Shown here in pieces: positions 5,216 through 5,583 of a DNA stretch of 5,583 nt. The translations under genes and the position numbers were made by a program. The notes under the pieces were generated by a model. That model ran no database searches. It had not been told where the DNA came from and saw only the letters and a list, made by a program, of their open reading frames with translations. Numbering within the stretch: the stretch's first letter is position 1; every line of letters starts with the position of its first letter. The stretch is from Treponema sp. (GTDB taxonomy: Bacteria > Spirochaetota > Spirochaetia > Treponematales > Breznakiellaceae). The stretch spans positions 1-5,583 of the forward strand of contig JAISPH010000065.1 of assembly GCA_031275035.1 (NCBI GenBank), written 5' to 3'.

Positions 5216-5236
5216 TGAGTCCCCGCCGGGGTCTCA
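5216..5236 (+). promoter_or_regulatory. Hairpin covering the ribosome-binding site of the hemolysin III-like gene
   Basis: TGAG (5216-5219) and CCCC (5221-5224) pair with GGGG (5228-5231) and CTCA (5233-5236), with one T-T mismatch (5220/5232) and a GCC loop. The right arm contains the only Shine-Dalgarno-like bases (GGGG) and ends on the base before ATG 5237. It may limit translation, or be an incidental palindrome. No T-tract follows, so it is not a terminator. Confidence 0.5.
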
Positions 5237-5583
5237 ATGGGCATGAACAACATAATACAGCCAAAAATTATTTCGCCCCTCCCCTTTCAAACCCTGAAAG
5301 AAGAGATAGCCAACTCGATCCTCCATGGCTTTGGGGCGCTCCTGGCCGCGGGGGGCCTGGTACTGCTGGTGCTCAAGGCCGGTATCCGCAGCGGCGCATA
5401 TTCCGGCGTCCGCGGCGGGGATATTTTAACTCTTGCCGCCTATATTGTTTTTGCCTCCGCCATGATCGGGATGTTTCTTGCATCGACCCTCTACCATGCC
5501 ATGCAGCATCAGGGGGCAAAACGAATCTTCAGGGTTTTGGATCATTCGGCAATTTATTTCTTTATCGCCGGAACCTATACTCC
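5237..5583 (+). CDS. Hemolysin III / PAQR-family membrane protein, 3' end outside window
   Basis: The first 115 residues are present; family members are usually about 200-220, so roughly half the gene is missing. Despite the name, most bacterial members are seven-helix inner-membrane proteins of uncertain role, related to YqfA/TrhA and eukaryotic PAQR receptors. Family motifs seen: Glu23-x2-Asn26-x3-His30-Gly (EEIANSILHGFG), Ser83-x3-His87 (STLYHA), and Asp102 followed by IYFFIAGTYT. The Ser/His/Asp set matches the proposed metal-site residues of the superfamily. Membrane segments lie at about residues 28-48, 63-85 and from 104 on. ATG 5237 and ATG 5243 are both possible starts; an in-frame TGA at 5216 excludes longer forms. 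With no terminator between, it may be cotranscribed with rlmJ. Confidence 0.9.
   Translation, partial: MGMNNIIQPKIISPLPFQTLKEEIANSILHGFGALLAAGGLVLLVLKAGIRSGAYSGVRGGDILTLAAYIVFASAMIGMFLASTLYHAMQHQGAKRIFRVLDHSAIYFFIAGTYT

Overview
This looks like ordinary chromosomal DNA from a GC-rich bacterium. By eye it is clearly above 50% G+C, apart from an AT-rich patch at about 3065-3175. All genes I can support are on the + strand. Nothing in the window fixes the taxon. Signal-peptide-type export and an RlmJ homologue suit a diderm bacterium. The mix of an M24 peptidase, a DHH phosphoesterase and an unusual sigma-like protein made me think of a treponeme-like spirochaete, but that is a weak inference.

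Layout. Positions 1-187 hold a GC-rich hairpin, two imperfect direct repeats that may be an insertion-sequence remnant, and a good housekeeping-type promoter. The promoter reads into a three-gene run at 215-2868: a small exported protein of unknown function, an M24-family Xaa-Pro-type aminopeptidase whose ATG overlaps the preceding stop by one base, and a DHH/DHHA1 phosphoesterase of the NrnA/GdpP-C type 27 bases further on. The 322-base gap at 2869-3190 holds a likely weak terminator, a long imperfect hairpin, a perfect 12-bp tandem repeat and a strong Shine-Dalgarno. Gene four (3191-4048) is a 285-residue protein with sigma-70-like features: a region-2-like N-terminal part and two separate region-4-like helix-turn-helix segments.

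The 205-base gap at 4049-4253 is packed with nested and mutually exclusive inverted repeats and one convincing intrinsic terminator. It is followed by rlmJ (4254-5195, 23S rRNA m6A2030 methyltransferase), which starts on GTG with no usable Shine-Dalgarno and may be leaderless. After a 41-base gap a hemolysin III/PAQR-type membrane protein begins at 5237 and runs off the end. Its only Shine-Dalgarno-like bases lie inside a hairpin that touches the start codon.

The enzymes suggest turnover and RNA maintenance functions: peptide recycling, degradation of short RNA or cyclic dinucleotides, and rRNA modification. I see no defence system, CRISPR array, tRNA, rRNA or intact transposase. The most unusual content is the pair of related hairpins in opposite orientation on either side of the sigma-like gene, and that gene's own domain layout.
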